Assembly (NCBI GenBank): GCA_003242205.1
Contig: QGUR01000016.1
Span: 1-26,328 of the forward strand
Reading direction: 5' to 3'
Length of the DNA: 26,328 nucleotides
Origin: Chloroflexota bacterium
GTDB lineage: Bacteria; Chloroflexota; Anaerolineae; Aggregatilineales; Phototrophicaceae
The position numbers were made by a program, and so were the translations under genes. Shown piece by piece: positions 1-6,760 of the stretch (positions within the stretch are counted from its first letter, which is position 1; each line of letters begins with the position of its first letter). A model generated the notes under the pieces. That model made no database searches and had not been told where the DNA came from. It saw only the letters and a program-made list of their open reading frames with translations.

Positions 1-40
1 CTCTCCCCTTATTATTTCCATTCCTCTTTTGTCTGTCGCT

Positions 41-490
41 TCAATTTGTTTTAAATACCTGGTCAAGCCGGAGGCGCACCTGCGCCCGGGTTTCCGTACC
101 GTGATTGATCACCTGCAGTAGCGCTTCCCACACCTTCAGCGACGCTTCCGGCTTCAGAAACGGCGGCGTAACCCGGCGGTTCAGGTCTGCAGGCGACAGT
201 TCATCCAGAAAGTCGCGTATTTCCTCTTCCAGCGCCTTCCATTCCTCGCGTAGCAGCGCGCGCGTCGGCAAGTGCGTCTCATCGAGAAATTCCACACCGC
301 CATGCCAGAGGTAGTTGATCCACAGGTTCTCGGTCGCGACCATGCGAACGCAGAGCGCCCGGACGCTTGGGCCACCATCGCCATCGGCCCCGGTATATTG
401 CTCCTCACTGAGCGCAGCGATGGACTGCCAGAGCCGCTCATTGGCCCAGTAGTGGTAGTCGAAGAGATGGATGAGCGATTGCTTGTCCAC
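41..490 (-). CDS. DinB family protein (first copy)
   Basis: This 149-residue protein has the four-helix-bundle pattern of the DinB/YfiT superfamily, metal-dependent proteins often acting as thiol or bacillithiol transferases, or of unknown role. The N-terminal motif YHYWAN (residues 12-17) and the C-terminal NHGTETRAQ (129-137) are the family landmarks. In most members the second motif reads NHGtxHRGQ and supplies two metal-binding histidines; here the second is missing, so metal binding may be altered. The start is GTG, chosen because a strong GGGAGG ribosome site lies 9 bases upstream. The gene diverges from the HxlR regulator at 704, and its promoter region (589-631) carries a LexA-like box. 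The family call is fairly sure; the substrate is unknown. Confidence 0.82.
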   Translation of the reverse strand: MDKQSLIHLFDYHYWANERLWQSIAALSEEQYTGADGDGGPSVRALCVRMVATENLWINYLWHGGVEFLDETHLPTRALLREEWKALEEEIRDFLDELSPADLNRRVTPPFLKPEASLKVWEALLQVINHGTETRAQVRLRLDQVFKTN

Positions 491-588
491 TGTCTCAGCC
501 TCCCATTTTCGTCCGCAACGCGAACCTGCTTCTCTTTACGCACGCCGGTTTCCACAGGTTGCGCTACCGGGAACCACATCGCAGCTCA

Positions 589-602
589 AGAACACATGTT
601 CT
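589..602. promoter_or_regulatory. LexA/DinR-like box AGAACACATGTTCT
   Basis: Two perfect 6-base arms (AGAACA and TGTTCT) flank a 2-base centre. The core GAAC-ACAT-GTTC fits the Gram-positive type SOS box (GAAC-RNRY-GTTC) bound by LexA/DinR. It covers the predicted transcription start of the DinB gene, a position suited to repression. Assignment to LexA is by motif only. Confidence 0.5.
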
Positions 603-631
603 ATCATAACAAGGTTACTTCAATAAGGCAA
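603..631 (-). promoter_or_regulatory. Predicted promoter of the first DinB gene
   Basis: On the minus strand a -35 TTGCCT (626-631) and a -10 TATGAT (603-608) are separated by 17 bases. Transcription would start near 596, leaving a leader of about 105 bases before the GTG at 490. The -10 overlaps one ATAACAAG repeat (606-613), and the start point lies within the GAAC-N4-GTTC palindrome. Confidence 0.5.
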
Positions 632-638
632 GCAAATA

Positions 639-653
639 CTTGTTTATAACAAG
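639..653. promoter_or_regulatory. HxlR-type operator candidate CTTGTT-TAT-AACAAG
   Basis: Perfect 6-base arms flank a 3-base centre. ATAACAAG inside it (646-653) recurs at 606-613, exactly 40 bases away and on the -10 of the divergent gene, and a half site CTTGT lies at 668-672 in the -35 region of the HxlR gene. The three sites suggest autoregulation and control of both divergent genes by the HxlR protein; this is inference. Confidence 0.4.
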
Positions 654-667
654 CAACTGCTTTTATT

Positions 668-703
668 CTTGTATTTACAGCTGGAACACCTATACTGAGC
701 GCT
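668..703 (+). promoter_or_regulatory. Promoter of the HxlR gene, probably leaderless
   Basis: A -10 TATACT (691-696) is preceded by TTGTAT (669-674) with 16 bases between them. The ATG at 704 is 7 bases after the -10, where transcription would begin, and no Shine-Dalgarno sequence precedes it. The mRNA is therefore likely to be leaderless. Confidence 0.5.
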
Positions 704-1366
704 ATGGCACAACGAAGTTACAACCAGTTCTGCGCGCTGGCGTTCGCGCTCGACCTGATCGGCGAGCGCTGGACGCTGCTCATCATCCGCGAGTTGCTGA
801 CCGGCCCGAAGCGCTTCACCGATCTACAGGAAGGCCTGCCGGGAATCAGCACCAATTTGCTCTCCGAACGGTTGAAAACACTGGAACAGCACGGGCTGGC
901 GCGACGGCGCACGCTGCCGCCGCCCGCCGCATCGATGGTCTACGAACTGACAGACGTCGGGGCTGCGCTGGAAAGCGCCATGCTCGCGCTTGGGCAATGG
1001 GGAAGCCGGTTCCTGCCGCCGTCACTGGACGGGCTAGCGCTGCCGAGCGCCGGGGCTATGGCGCTGGCGATCAAGGCGTTTTTCCGCACCGCGCAGGCGC
1101 GGGGCGTGCGCGAGACGTACGAGCTTCATCTGGACGAGGCAGTGCTTACAGTGGCCGTGGATGACGGCAACATCGACGTGCGACAGGGCGAAACGTCCCA
1201 CCCTGACGCCGTGATCCACACGCAGATGCCGGTGTTTGTGGCCCTGTTCGCCGGACAGATGACGCCAGACGACGCGCTCAGCGGCGGGCTGGTACGGATC
1301 GACGGAGAGCAGCAGGCGCTACAGCGCTTTCTGAGCCTGACCGGCGTGGAGGCCCCGGCGGCATAA
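704..1366 (+). CDS. HxlR family transcriptional regulator with SCP2-like C-terminal domain
   Basis: The first ~105 of 220 residues form the winged helix of the HxlR family. Cys10, the cysteine typical of the family, is followed by GERWTLLIIREL (20-31) and the recognition region around GISTNLLSERLKTLE. The rest (about 120-215) resembles an SCP2/sterol-carrier fold, a tail found on a subset of longer HxlR regulators; the usual length without it is ~110. HxlR proteins are DNA-binding regulators, some of which sense redox or electrophile stress through cysteine; the SCP2-like part may bind a small hydrophobic ligand. The ATG at 704 is the only good start and sits at the predicted transcription start. 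The gene diverges from a DinB gene across a spacer with repeated ATAACAAG/CTTGTT sites. Confidence 0.85.
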   Translation: MAQRSYNQFCALAFALDLIGERWTLLIIRELLTGPKRFTDLQEGLPGISTNLLSERLKTLEQHGLARRRTLPPPAASMVYELTDVGAALESAMLALGQWGSRFLPPSLDGLALPSAGAMALAIKAFFRTAQARGVRETYELHLDEAVLTVAVDDGNIDVRQGETSHPDAVIHTQMPVFVALFAGQMTPDDALSGGLVRIDGEQQALQRFLSLTGVEAPAA

Positions 1367-1419
1367 GCGGTACGAAGTTCCGCTCGACGCCGCCGGGCCG
1401 GCAGGCCTGCGCCGTGACA

Positions 1420-4029
1420 CTATCCGGCGCTGTTGCAGGCAATCGCCTCATAATCAACCGCATCGACATCATCGGACAGCCGGGTGATGGGCGTCGCCTC
1501 GCCGCTGCCGGGGTCGAGCCGCCACAGCATGTCGTAGTTGGCTTCACTGTTGCTGTTGTTGGTCGAAATGACATACAGCGTGCCGTCGGGCGTGAAGGAC
1601 ATGCCCTCCACGTCCAGTATCGGCGCGCCATCCTGCGTGCTGGTCGGAATGGAAACCAGCCGCGCGGGGATCAGCCCGGTCGTGAGATCGGCGGCGTCGA
1701 AGTCGAGCGTCGCCAGCGCGCTGTCGAAGGCTTCCGTGCCCGCCAGAATATAGAACGTCCCGGTCACCGGATCTACGGCCATGTCCTTGACGTTGTTATA
1801 GGGCAGATCGGACAGGCCGCTCAGGTCAATCTTGAGATAATCGTAGCCTTCGCCAAAGGCGTCGCGCACGATCGTGCCGGTCTCGGTGTCCACCTGAAAG
1901 AGCAGGTTTTCCTCGTCCTGATGCACGCCCCAGACGATGCCGGTTTCCGGCTCCAGCGCCATGCTGTCGATATCCTTCAGGAACGCGTCGTAAAGCGCCG
2001 GGTTGCGGGCAGGTTCATCGGCTGACACCAGTCCATCGCCAACCGGCGTGAAGACGCCGCTGGCCAGATCGATGACGCCGAACTGCGCGACTTCCCGCTC
2101 GTCGGCTGCGTACAATGCCGTGCGGTCGGCGTTGAAGGTCATACCCTCGATTTTCACCGATCCTGTCTGGCCGATTTCCACCGTTTTCCCGGTCGTCAGG
2201 CTGACGACTACCAGCGTATCGGCCTCGCTGCCGGTGCGCGAATTGGCGTCGGACAGCGCGTAACAGACATTGGCGGCTTCGCGCGCTCTGGCTTCGGCGA
2301 CGGCCGCTTCCGCTTCCGCGCTGGGGGCGAACTCGATGCTGCCCAGATGGATGGCGTTGTGCTCCACGCCTGCGCCGGACGAATCGGTCACGGCCATACG
2401 CTCCATCGTTGTCACGTCGTACAGGCCCGTATACACGTCATAGGTTCCCGCGTCCATGTCCTCCGGCAGCGCCAGTGTCCACTCGTCGACGACGTTGAGG
2501 CCCGCCGGCCAGTCCTTGGTCGGGAAACGGCCGCCAAACGGCTGCTGGTCGAACGCCAGCAGTTCCCCGTCGCCCTGCGGCACAAGATGGAAGAATTGCG
2601 TCAGGTCGCGGTCTGGCGCGGTGGATGTCCGCCACCAGAAGCTGACCGGCAATTCGCGGATTTCGACCGTTTCTTCCGGCAGCGCGTACCCGTCGAGCGT
2701 GATGCCCTGACCGGCGAAGTGGTAAGCCGCAGCGACCGCAGGATCAGGCGGGGGCGTCGCGCCGAGCGCGGGGATACTGGCCAAAATCACGGCATCGTCA
2801 GCCAGCAGCGGGCGATTTTCGGAGAAACTGACCGGCAGGCCGGTGGTGTCCTGCCACGGGCGGCCCAGCGGCCACGGCCCCGACCAGATGCGAACCGTCA
2901 GCCAGTAACTCGCCGGAGCCGGCAGGTTGCGCGGAAACTGGATGTAGTGCGTGCGCTTCATGACGACGCCGGGAATCCAGGCATGGCTGGGGATGATCCC
3001 GACGTGTAGATCATCGCTCTGGGCCACCGACTCGATTTCGGGATGGCTTAGGGCGTGTATCGACAGGCTATAGTCCGTATCCAGCGGTTCGTTCGCGCGC
3101 CAGTAAAGAGTGACCATCGCTTCACCGCCCGGTTCGATCACTTCAGGCGTGACGTCGTAACCGATCAGCGATACCTTGCCGAAGTTCACGTTGACCGGCA
3201 CGCCGGTCAGCCGCAGTTCAACTAACGGCTGGAAATAGAGCGCGAACACCATCCACGCGCTCCAGAGAACCCCGCCACCCAGCGCGACGGTTTTGAGCGC
3301 CGCCCAGCCGCGCCCATGAAGCTGCTGCTGGGCAAATAGCAGCAGCCCCGCCAGCGAAACGGTCGCGCCGATCATTTCGCCCATTTCCTCGAACAGCGAC
3401 ATCCATTCAAGCTGAGGGTTATGGTCGACAAAGCCGCCCTCGACCAGCTCTTCAATCAGGACGCCACCCGTGACCATGATCGTCAGCCCGGCGAGCAGCA
3501 GGAAAAAAACCAGCAGGTGGCGGCGGAAACCAAACCAGTACGCCAGCCCGGAAAGGCTGAAGAACACGATCGCGCCGATGGCGTATGGTAGCTGGTAGGC
3601 ATCGCTGGGGCCGCGCCCGCCAAAATAGTTGTGCAGCGAATAGAATTCATCGAAACTGAGATAGGCGAACAGGACGGACGCCAGCAGCCAGTAGGCCCGC
3701 TGCCACAGCCTGAAGCCCGGCGCGAACAGGGCCACGCTCAGGGCGACGAACCCTACCATCATGAGCTGAAGCGACGAGAAACTCGTGCCGAGGTTGCGTT
3801 CGTGGCGCAGGTCGAAGAACCAGGCGGTCGCGCCATCGCTAAAGACGCCTGCCGCTTGCAGCAAATGCAGCACTGCCAGAATGACTTCGGCGACAATCAC
3901 GGCGATTAGCAGATTGCGCGCCAGTGGCCGCAACCCCCGACGGGAAAGAAGCACGGCAACCACCAGGCAAAACCCGGCAATCGCCAGAATAATGACAAAG
4001 AAGGCAAGTTGCAGGACCGTTGTAGACAT
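1420..4029 (-). CDS. Large membrane protein: ~8 TM helices, two beta-sandwich domains, C-terminal propeller-like domain
   Basis: I do not recognise this 869-residue protein as a named family. Residues 1-262 hold about eight hydrophobic segments (near 5-28, 38-62, 85-105, 110-128, 148-167, 171-192, 215-233, 240-262). Residues ~275-390 and ~430-570 look like two beta-sandwich modules of the kind that end some Chloroflexota glycosyltransferase-like membrane proteins (GYDVTPEVIEPGGE and GYALPEETVEIRELPV begin equivalent strands). Residues ~590-869 look like a repeat-rich beta-propeller with strands such as IEGMTFNADRTALYAAD, KDIDSMALEPETGIVWGV and VEGMSFTPDGTLYVIS, close in style to phytase-like or DUF-type propellers that track visible metadata. 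Most of the mass should face outside the membrane. No glycosyltransferase catalytic motif is visible. The Shine-Dalgarno before the ATG is weak, and convergent HxlR ends 53 bases away. Confidence 0.75.
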   Translation of the reverse strand: MSTTVLQLAFFVIILAIAGFCLVVAVLLSRRGLRPLARNLLIAVIVAEVILAVLHLLQAAGVFSDGATAWFFDLRHERNLGTSFSSLQLMMVGFVALSVALFAPGFRLWQRAYWLLASVLFAYLSFDEFYSLHNYFGGRGPSDAYQLPYAIGAIVFFSLSGLAYWFGFRRHLLVFFLLLAGLTIMVTGGVLIEELVEGGFVDHNPQLEWMSLFEEMGEMIGATVSLAGLLLFAQQQLHGRGWAALKTVALGGGVLWSAWMVFALYFQPLVELRLTGVPVNVNFGKVSLIGYDVTPEVIEPGGEAMVTLYWRANEPLDTDYSLSIHALSHPEIESVAQSDDLHVGIIPSHAWIPGVVMKRTHYIQFPRNLPAPASYWLTVRIWSGPWPLGRPWQDTTGLPVSFSENRPLLADDAVILASIPALGATPPPDPAVAAAYHFAGQGITLDGYALPEETVEIRELPVSFWWRTSTAPDRDLTQFFHLVPQGDGELLAFDQQPFGGRFPTKDWPAGLNVVDEWTLALPEDMDAGTYDVYTGLYDVTTMERMAVTDSSGAGVEHNAIHLGSIEFAPSAEAEAAVAEARAREAANVCYALSDANSRTGSEADTLVVVSLTTGKTVEIGQTGSVKIEGMTFNADRTALYAADEREVAQFGVIDLASGVFTPVGDGLVSADEPARNPALYDAFLKDIDSMALEPETGIVWGVHQDEENLLFQVDTETGTIVRDAFGEGYDYLKIDLSGLSDLPYNNVKDMAVDPVTGTFYILAGTEAFDSALATLDFDAADLTTGLIPARLVSIPTSTQDGAPILDVEGMSFTPDGTLYVISTNNSNSEANYDMLWRLDPGSGEATPITRLSDDVDAVDYEAIACNSAG

Positions 4030-4127
4030 CGGTTTTCAGCCGCTTTCGCTGCTCTCGGCGTACAAACGCGCCCAGTATAGCAGGTGCGCCACGCCGGTAA
4101 AGCGCCAGATGGCCCAGATTGCTCCAA

Positions 4128-4172
4128 CAAAAAACGCGACGGCTGCCGGTTTCCCGGCAACAGCCGTCGCGT
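4128..4172 (-). terminator. Intrinsic terminator after the YceI gene
   Basis: On the minus strand a stem of at least 14 pairs (ACGCGACGGCTG arm plus CCGG, with a 3-base bulge and a GAAA tetraloop) is followed by six T residues (complement of 4129-4134). It begins 35 bases after the YceI stop codon. Confidence 0.85.
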
Positions 4173-4207
4173 CCCAAAGGGGGCTCCGTCCGACTGACGG
4201 AGGGAGA

Positions 4208-4759
4208 TCAGCCGGCGGTAGCCGCCGCGCCTTCGGTCTCCTCAATAGCCTCAACGTCAAGGTCGATCCGGACTTCCTTGCCGACCAGCACGCCGCCCGT
4301 TTCCAGCGCGACGTTCCACGTCAGACCGAAATCTTCGCGATTGATCTGCGTGCGGGCCTCAAAACCGGAAACGCGCGCGCCCGTCATGCCAACAGCAGTG
4401 CCAACATGCTCCACCTTGAGCGTAACGGGCTTGGTGACGCCGCGAATGGTCAGGTTGCCGTGCACGTCAGCGGTGTTTTCGCCGGTAATGGTGACATCGG
4501 TGCTCTTGAAGGTGATGGTGGGATAATTTTCAACATCCAGGAAGTCGGCGCTACGCAGGTGGTTATCGCGATCTTCCACACCGGTGGAGATGCTCGCAGC
4601 GTCGATAACCGCTTCGACATAGCTTTTTTCAGGATGCTCAGGGTCGAATTCGAGCTTGCCGCTCACCCGATCGAAGCCGCCACGAACGGTGGACACCATC
4701 ATGTGGCGTACGGAGAAGTTGGCGCGGCTGTGGGCAGGGTCAAGTTTCCAGGTCGGCAT
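4208..4759 (-). CDS. YceI family protein
   Basis: The 183-residue protein is a full-length YceI domain, a lipocalin-like beta-barrel that binds polyisoprenoid or other amphipathic lipids. The characteristic opening WKLDPAHSRANFSVRHMMVSTVRGGF, then VEAVIDAASISTG, DFLDVENYPTITFKST and LTIRGVTKPVTLKVE are all present. There is no signal peptide, so this copy should be cytoplasmic, unlike the periplasmic E. coli protein. The ATG has a GGAGGG site 8 bases upstream. The promoter region carries a GGAC-N4-GTCCGTTT operator; a TetR regulator gene lies directly upstream on the same strand and is the likely controller. A terminator follows. Confidence 0.93.
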   Translation of the reverse strand: MPTWKLDPAHSRANFSVRHMMVSTVRGGFDRVSGKLEFDPEHPEKSYVEAVIDAASISTGVEDRDNHLRSADFLDVENYPTITFKSTDVTITGENTADVHGNLTIRGVTKPVTLKVEHVGTAVGMTGARVSGFEARTQINREDFGLTWNVALETGGVLVGKEVRIDLDVEAIEETEGAAATAG

Positions 4760-4794
4760 GTGAAATCCCTCCAGATTTCGAGCTTGATCGTTAA

Positions 4795-4814
4795 GTGGAC
4801 TACAGTCCGTTTAC
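4795..4814. promoter_or_regulatory. Operator copy A, GGAC-N4-GTCCGTTT, before YceI
   Basis: GTGGAC-TACA-GTCCGTTT lies 36 bases upstream of the YceI start, at or just after the predicted transcription start (a weak -10 TATCGT precedes it on the minus strand). It shares GGAC-N4-GTCCGTTT with copy B 74 bases away. The placement suits repression by the adjacent TetR protein. Confidence 0.5.
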
Positions 4815-4865
4815 GGTTCTAACGATACCACGCCGGCCCCGAAAATGGAAGTGAACAGATGATGA

Positions 4866-4887
4866 GAAACGGACCGAAGTCCGTTTC
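4866..4887. promoter_or_regulatory. Operator copy B, GAAACGGAC-CGAA-GTCCGTTTC
   Basis: Nine-base perfect inverted arms surround a 4-base centre. It lies between the TetR terminator and the YceI promoter. The 74-base distance from copy A is close to seven helical turns, so dimers on both sites would sit on one face of the DNA. Confidence 0.55.
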
Positions 4888-4900
4888 ATCACCTTCGGGC

Positions 4901-4934
4901 AAACAGAAAGCGGAGCGTCCTGAGAACGCTCCGC
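4901..4934 (-). terminator. Intrinsic terminator after the TetR gene
   Basis: On the minus strand the 9-bp perfect stem GCGGAGCGT/ACGCTCCGC (4910-4934, loop of 7) is followed by TTTCTGTTT. It starts 27 bases after the TetR stop codon and separates the TetR unit from YceI. Confidence 0.75.
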
Positions 4935-4960
4935 CTCCCTGTCGCTCGATGATCGCCCGG

Positions 4961-5542
4961 TCAGGCGATCAGTTGATTCAGCGTGTCGATCAGGCCCTGC
5001 CGCACACGCTCACGACTGTAACCAAGCGCCTCGCGCTGGAAATCCTGCATGTGCGGATTCAGCAGCCCGTACAGCACATCGGCCTTGTAGTCAATATCGC
5101 CCGAAACGCCGATCCGCTCCATCAGGCTACGGATCGTCTGCCGCCACCATAGATGCGCCGGATGTTCCAGCGAACTGGCGCCTACACCGATGACGCGCAG
5201 CCACTTGAGATGGGACTCGACAAACTCAAGCACCTGCTCGATAAACCAGCACAAGTCGTCGTAGGGATCGCCATCGGCGCGCAGTCGATCGAGTGTACGC
5301 TCCTGCAATTCGCGCTGGTCCTTGTCCAGCAGACCGAGGCATAGGTCAGTCTTGCTGGTGAAATGACGATAGAGCGTGCCTTTGCCGACACCCGCTGCTT
5401 CAGCGACCGCCGACATGGATACCGCTTCAACGCCATATTCATCAAACAAGCGCTCTGCCGTTGCCAGCAGAAGGTTACGGTTCTTGATCGCATCCGCGCG
5501 GGTGGGCCGCAGCTCCTGCAGCATGATGACATCGTCGTTCAT
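4961..5542 (-). CDS. TetR/AcrR family transcriptional regulator
   Basis: The 193-residue protein is of normal length for a TetR-family repressor. The helix-turn-helix spans about residues 24-67: LLLATAERLFDEYG, then VSMSAVAEAAGVGKGTLYRHF (DNA-contact helix) and FTSKTDLCLGLL. The C-terminal two thirds form the ligand and dimer domain and fit no group I can name. The ATG at 5542 has a GGGTGG site upstream. An in-frame ATG at 5572 would add ten residues, but would lie within ~9 bases of a TATAAT box and so need a leaderless message. The open frame continues to 6136 without a stop, but that part is antisense to the nuclease gene and not real. The likely target is the downstream YceI gene. Confidence 0.9.
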   Translation of the reverse strand: MNDDVIMLQELRPTRADAIKNRNLLLATAERLFDEYGVEAVSMSAVAEAAGVGKGTLYRHFTSKTDLCLGLLDKDQRELQERTLDRLRADGDPYDDLCWFIEQVLEFVESHLKWLRVIGVGASSLEHPAHLWWRQTIRSLMERIGVSGDIDYKADVLYGLLNPHMQDFQREALGYSRERVRQGLIDTLNQLIA

Positions 5543-5580
5543 GGGCTGTCCACCCGGTTTTCTTGCGTACATGACACCGC

Positions 5581-5608
5581 TATTATAGCACGACGCTTCC
5601 AACCCTTG
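5581..5608 (-). promoter_or_regulatory. Predicted promoter of the TetR gene
   Basis: On the minus strand a perfect TATAAT (5581-5586) follows a TTCACA (about 5606-5611) with a rather long 19-base spacer. The start point would be near 5574. The same spacer contains AACGGAC, a possible half site of the TetR operator. Confidence 0.45.
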
Positions 5609-5695
5609 TGAACGGACAGGCAAAAAAGTTGCAAATAGCGCGTCGCTTTCGTGGTATGCTTGCCAGCCGTGTTTCGCCATCAACCGGAAGGCCTT

Positions 5696-6232
5696 ATGCT
5701 GAAGCTCCGTCTGCTGTTTGTCTGCCTGCTGTTCACCCTCAGTGCCGCCTGCACCTTCGACTTCGAGCCGCCGCAAACCGGGGGCGCGCTGCCGCCGACC
5801 GTACCGCCACAGACCAACATTCGCGGCGAACAAGCGGTCGTGACGTCGATCATCGACGGCGACACAATTGACGTCAGTATCAACGGCGTAAGCTATCGCG
5901 TTCGCTACATCGGCATCAACACGCCGGAACGGGACGAAGCCTGTTACCGCGAGGCCAGAGAAGCGAACGCCAGTCTGGTACGCGGGCAGACCGTCACGCT
6001 TGTCAGGGACGAGAGCAATACCGACCAGTATGGCCGCCTGCTGCGTTATGTGTATGTCGGGGATCGTTTTGTCAACGCGGAGCTGGTAGCGCAGGGTTAT
6101 GCCGAAGCCGTCGAATACCGGCCCGACACGCGCCACACCGCCTATTTTCGCGAGCTAGAGACCCTGGCGCGGGAGGCGAACGTCGGATGTCACCCGACGG
6201 GAATTTTCGACGACGGTTCGCTGACCCGTTAG
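5696..6232 (+). CDS. Thermonuclease (SNase-like) lipoprotein
   Basis: A 178-residue secreted nuclease of the staphylococcal nuclease family, expected to cleave DNA and RNA with calcium. A lipoprotein signal ends in LSAAC, so Cys19 should be lipid-modified and the enzyme anchored outside the membrane. The SNase domain (about residues 45-165) contains VTSIIDGDTIDV (metal Asp), YRVRYIGINTPE (catalytic Arg and Glu) and DQYGRLLRYVYV (second catalytic Arg). The common DTPE is NTPE here, a known variation. The ATG at 5696 is preceded by GGAAGG 6 bases upstream; an open-frame extension to 5651 lacks a signal peptide and is rejected. It overlaps the convergent VanZ-like gene by 78 bases. Confidence 0.9.
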   Translation: MLKLRLLFVCLLFTLSAACTFDFEPPQTGGALPPTVPPQTNIRGEQAVVTSIIDGDTIDVSINGVSYRVRYIGINTPERDEACYREAREANASLVRGQTVTLVRDESNTDQYGRLLRYVYVGDRFVNAELVAQGYAEAVEYRPDTRHTAYFRELETLAREANVGCHPTGIFDDGSLTR

Positions 6233-6667
6233 CGCCATCCGCTTGCGCCAGCGTTCGCTGATGAGCGTGGCCGTTGCGATGGTCGTCGTCCAGTTCACGG
6301 CCAGATCGAACAGCGACGCCTGCCGGTCGACCATCGCCGTTTGCGCCAGTTCGGTGATTAGCCCGAAGACCAGAGCAAAGCCAACGGCGACAAACAGCGC
6401 GCGCGGCGCGGGCAGCAACGCCTTGCCGGCCCACCACCAGATGATGACCAGCAGAGAAAACGTGACCACATGGCCCAGAGTCAGCAAAAGCTCGCGCTGC
6501 AAGTCCGGCGGGCCGGGCGGCGCGGGCGGCCCGACCAGCGGCTGTGTGCTGGACTGTACCAGCAGAATCGTCACGAACACGGTGTAAGCCAGCGCAACGC
6601 TCCAGCGGATGGGCAGGCTGGTCAGCAGCGCGAGGGGCGATTTACTGTCGTTAACATGACGTCTCAT
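6155..6667 (-). CDS. VanZ-like family membrane protein
   Basis: The 170-residue protein has four hydrophobic segments (about 21-40, 62-82, 88-108, 123-140) and the VanZ landmark GLITELAQTAMVDRQASLFDLAVNW (ELxQ, R, D, N). VanZ was first found as a minor teicoplanin-resistance protein, but most relatives are of unknown function. A GAGGT site lies about 8 bases before the ATG. The last 26 codons overlap the 3' end of the nuclease gene on the other strand, and this tail (RRVTSDVRLPRQGL) is not typical of VanZ; the stop may have been lost by read-through into the neighbouring gene. Confidence 0.8.
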   Translation of the reverse strand: MRRHVNDSKSPLALLTSLPIRWSVALAYTVFVTILLVQSSTQPLVGPPAPPGPPDLQRELLLTLGHVVTFSLLVIIWWWAGKALLPAPRALFVAVGFALVFGLITELAQTAMVDRQASLFDLAVNWTTTIATATLISERWRKRMALTGQRTVVENSRRVTSDVRLPRQGL

Positions 6668-6760
6668 CAGTCGGGACCTCGAACTCGCGAGGCCGTATCC
6701 TAGTCCGGCGCGGCCAGTTTTGCCAGACGCTAATGCTACGTTTTGGCAACGGTTCGGGCG

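Noticed and set aside
3785..4822. A 345-codon open frame on the plus strand
   Set aside because: It is the antisense of YceI and of the start of the large membrane protein, and crosses a clear minus-strand terminator.
5543..6136. Long N-terminal extension of the TetR frame
   Set aside because: It is open by chance, antisense to the SNase gene, and encodes no TetR-like sequence; good start signals exist at 5542.
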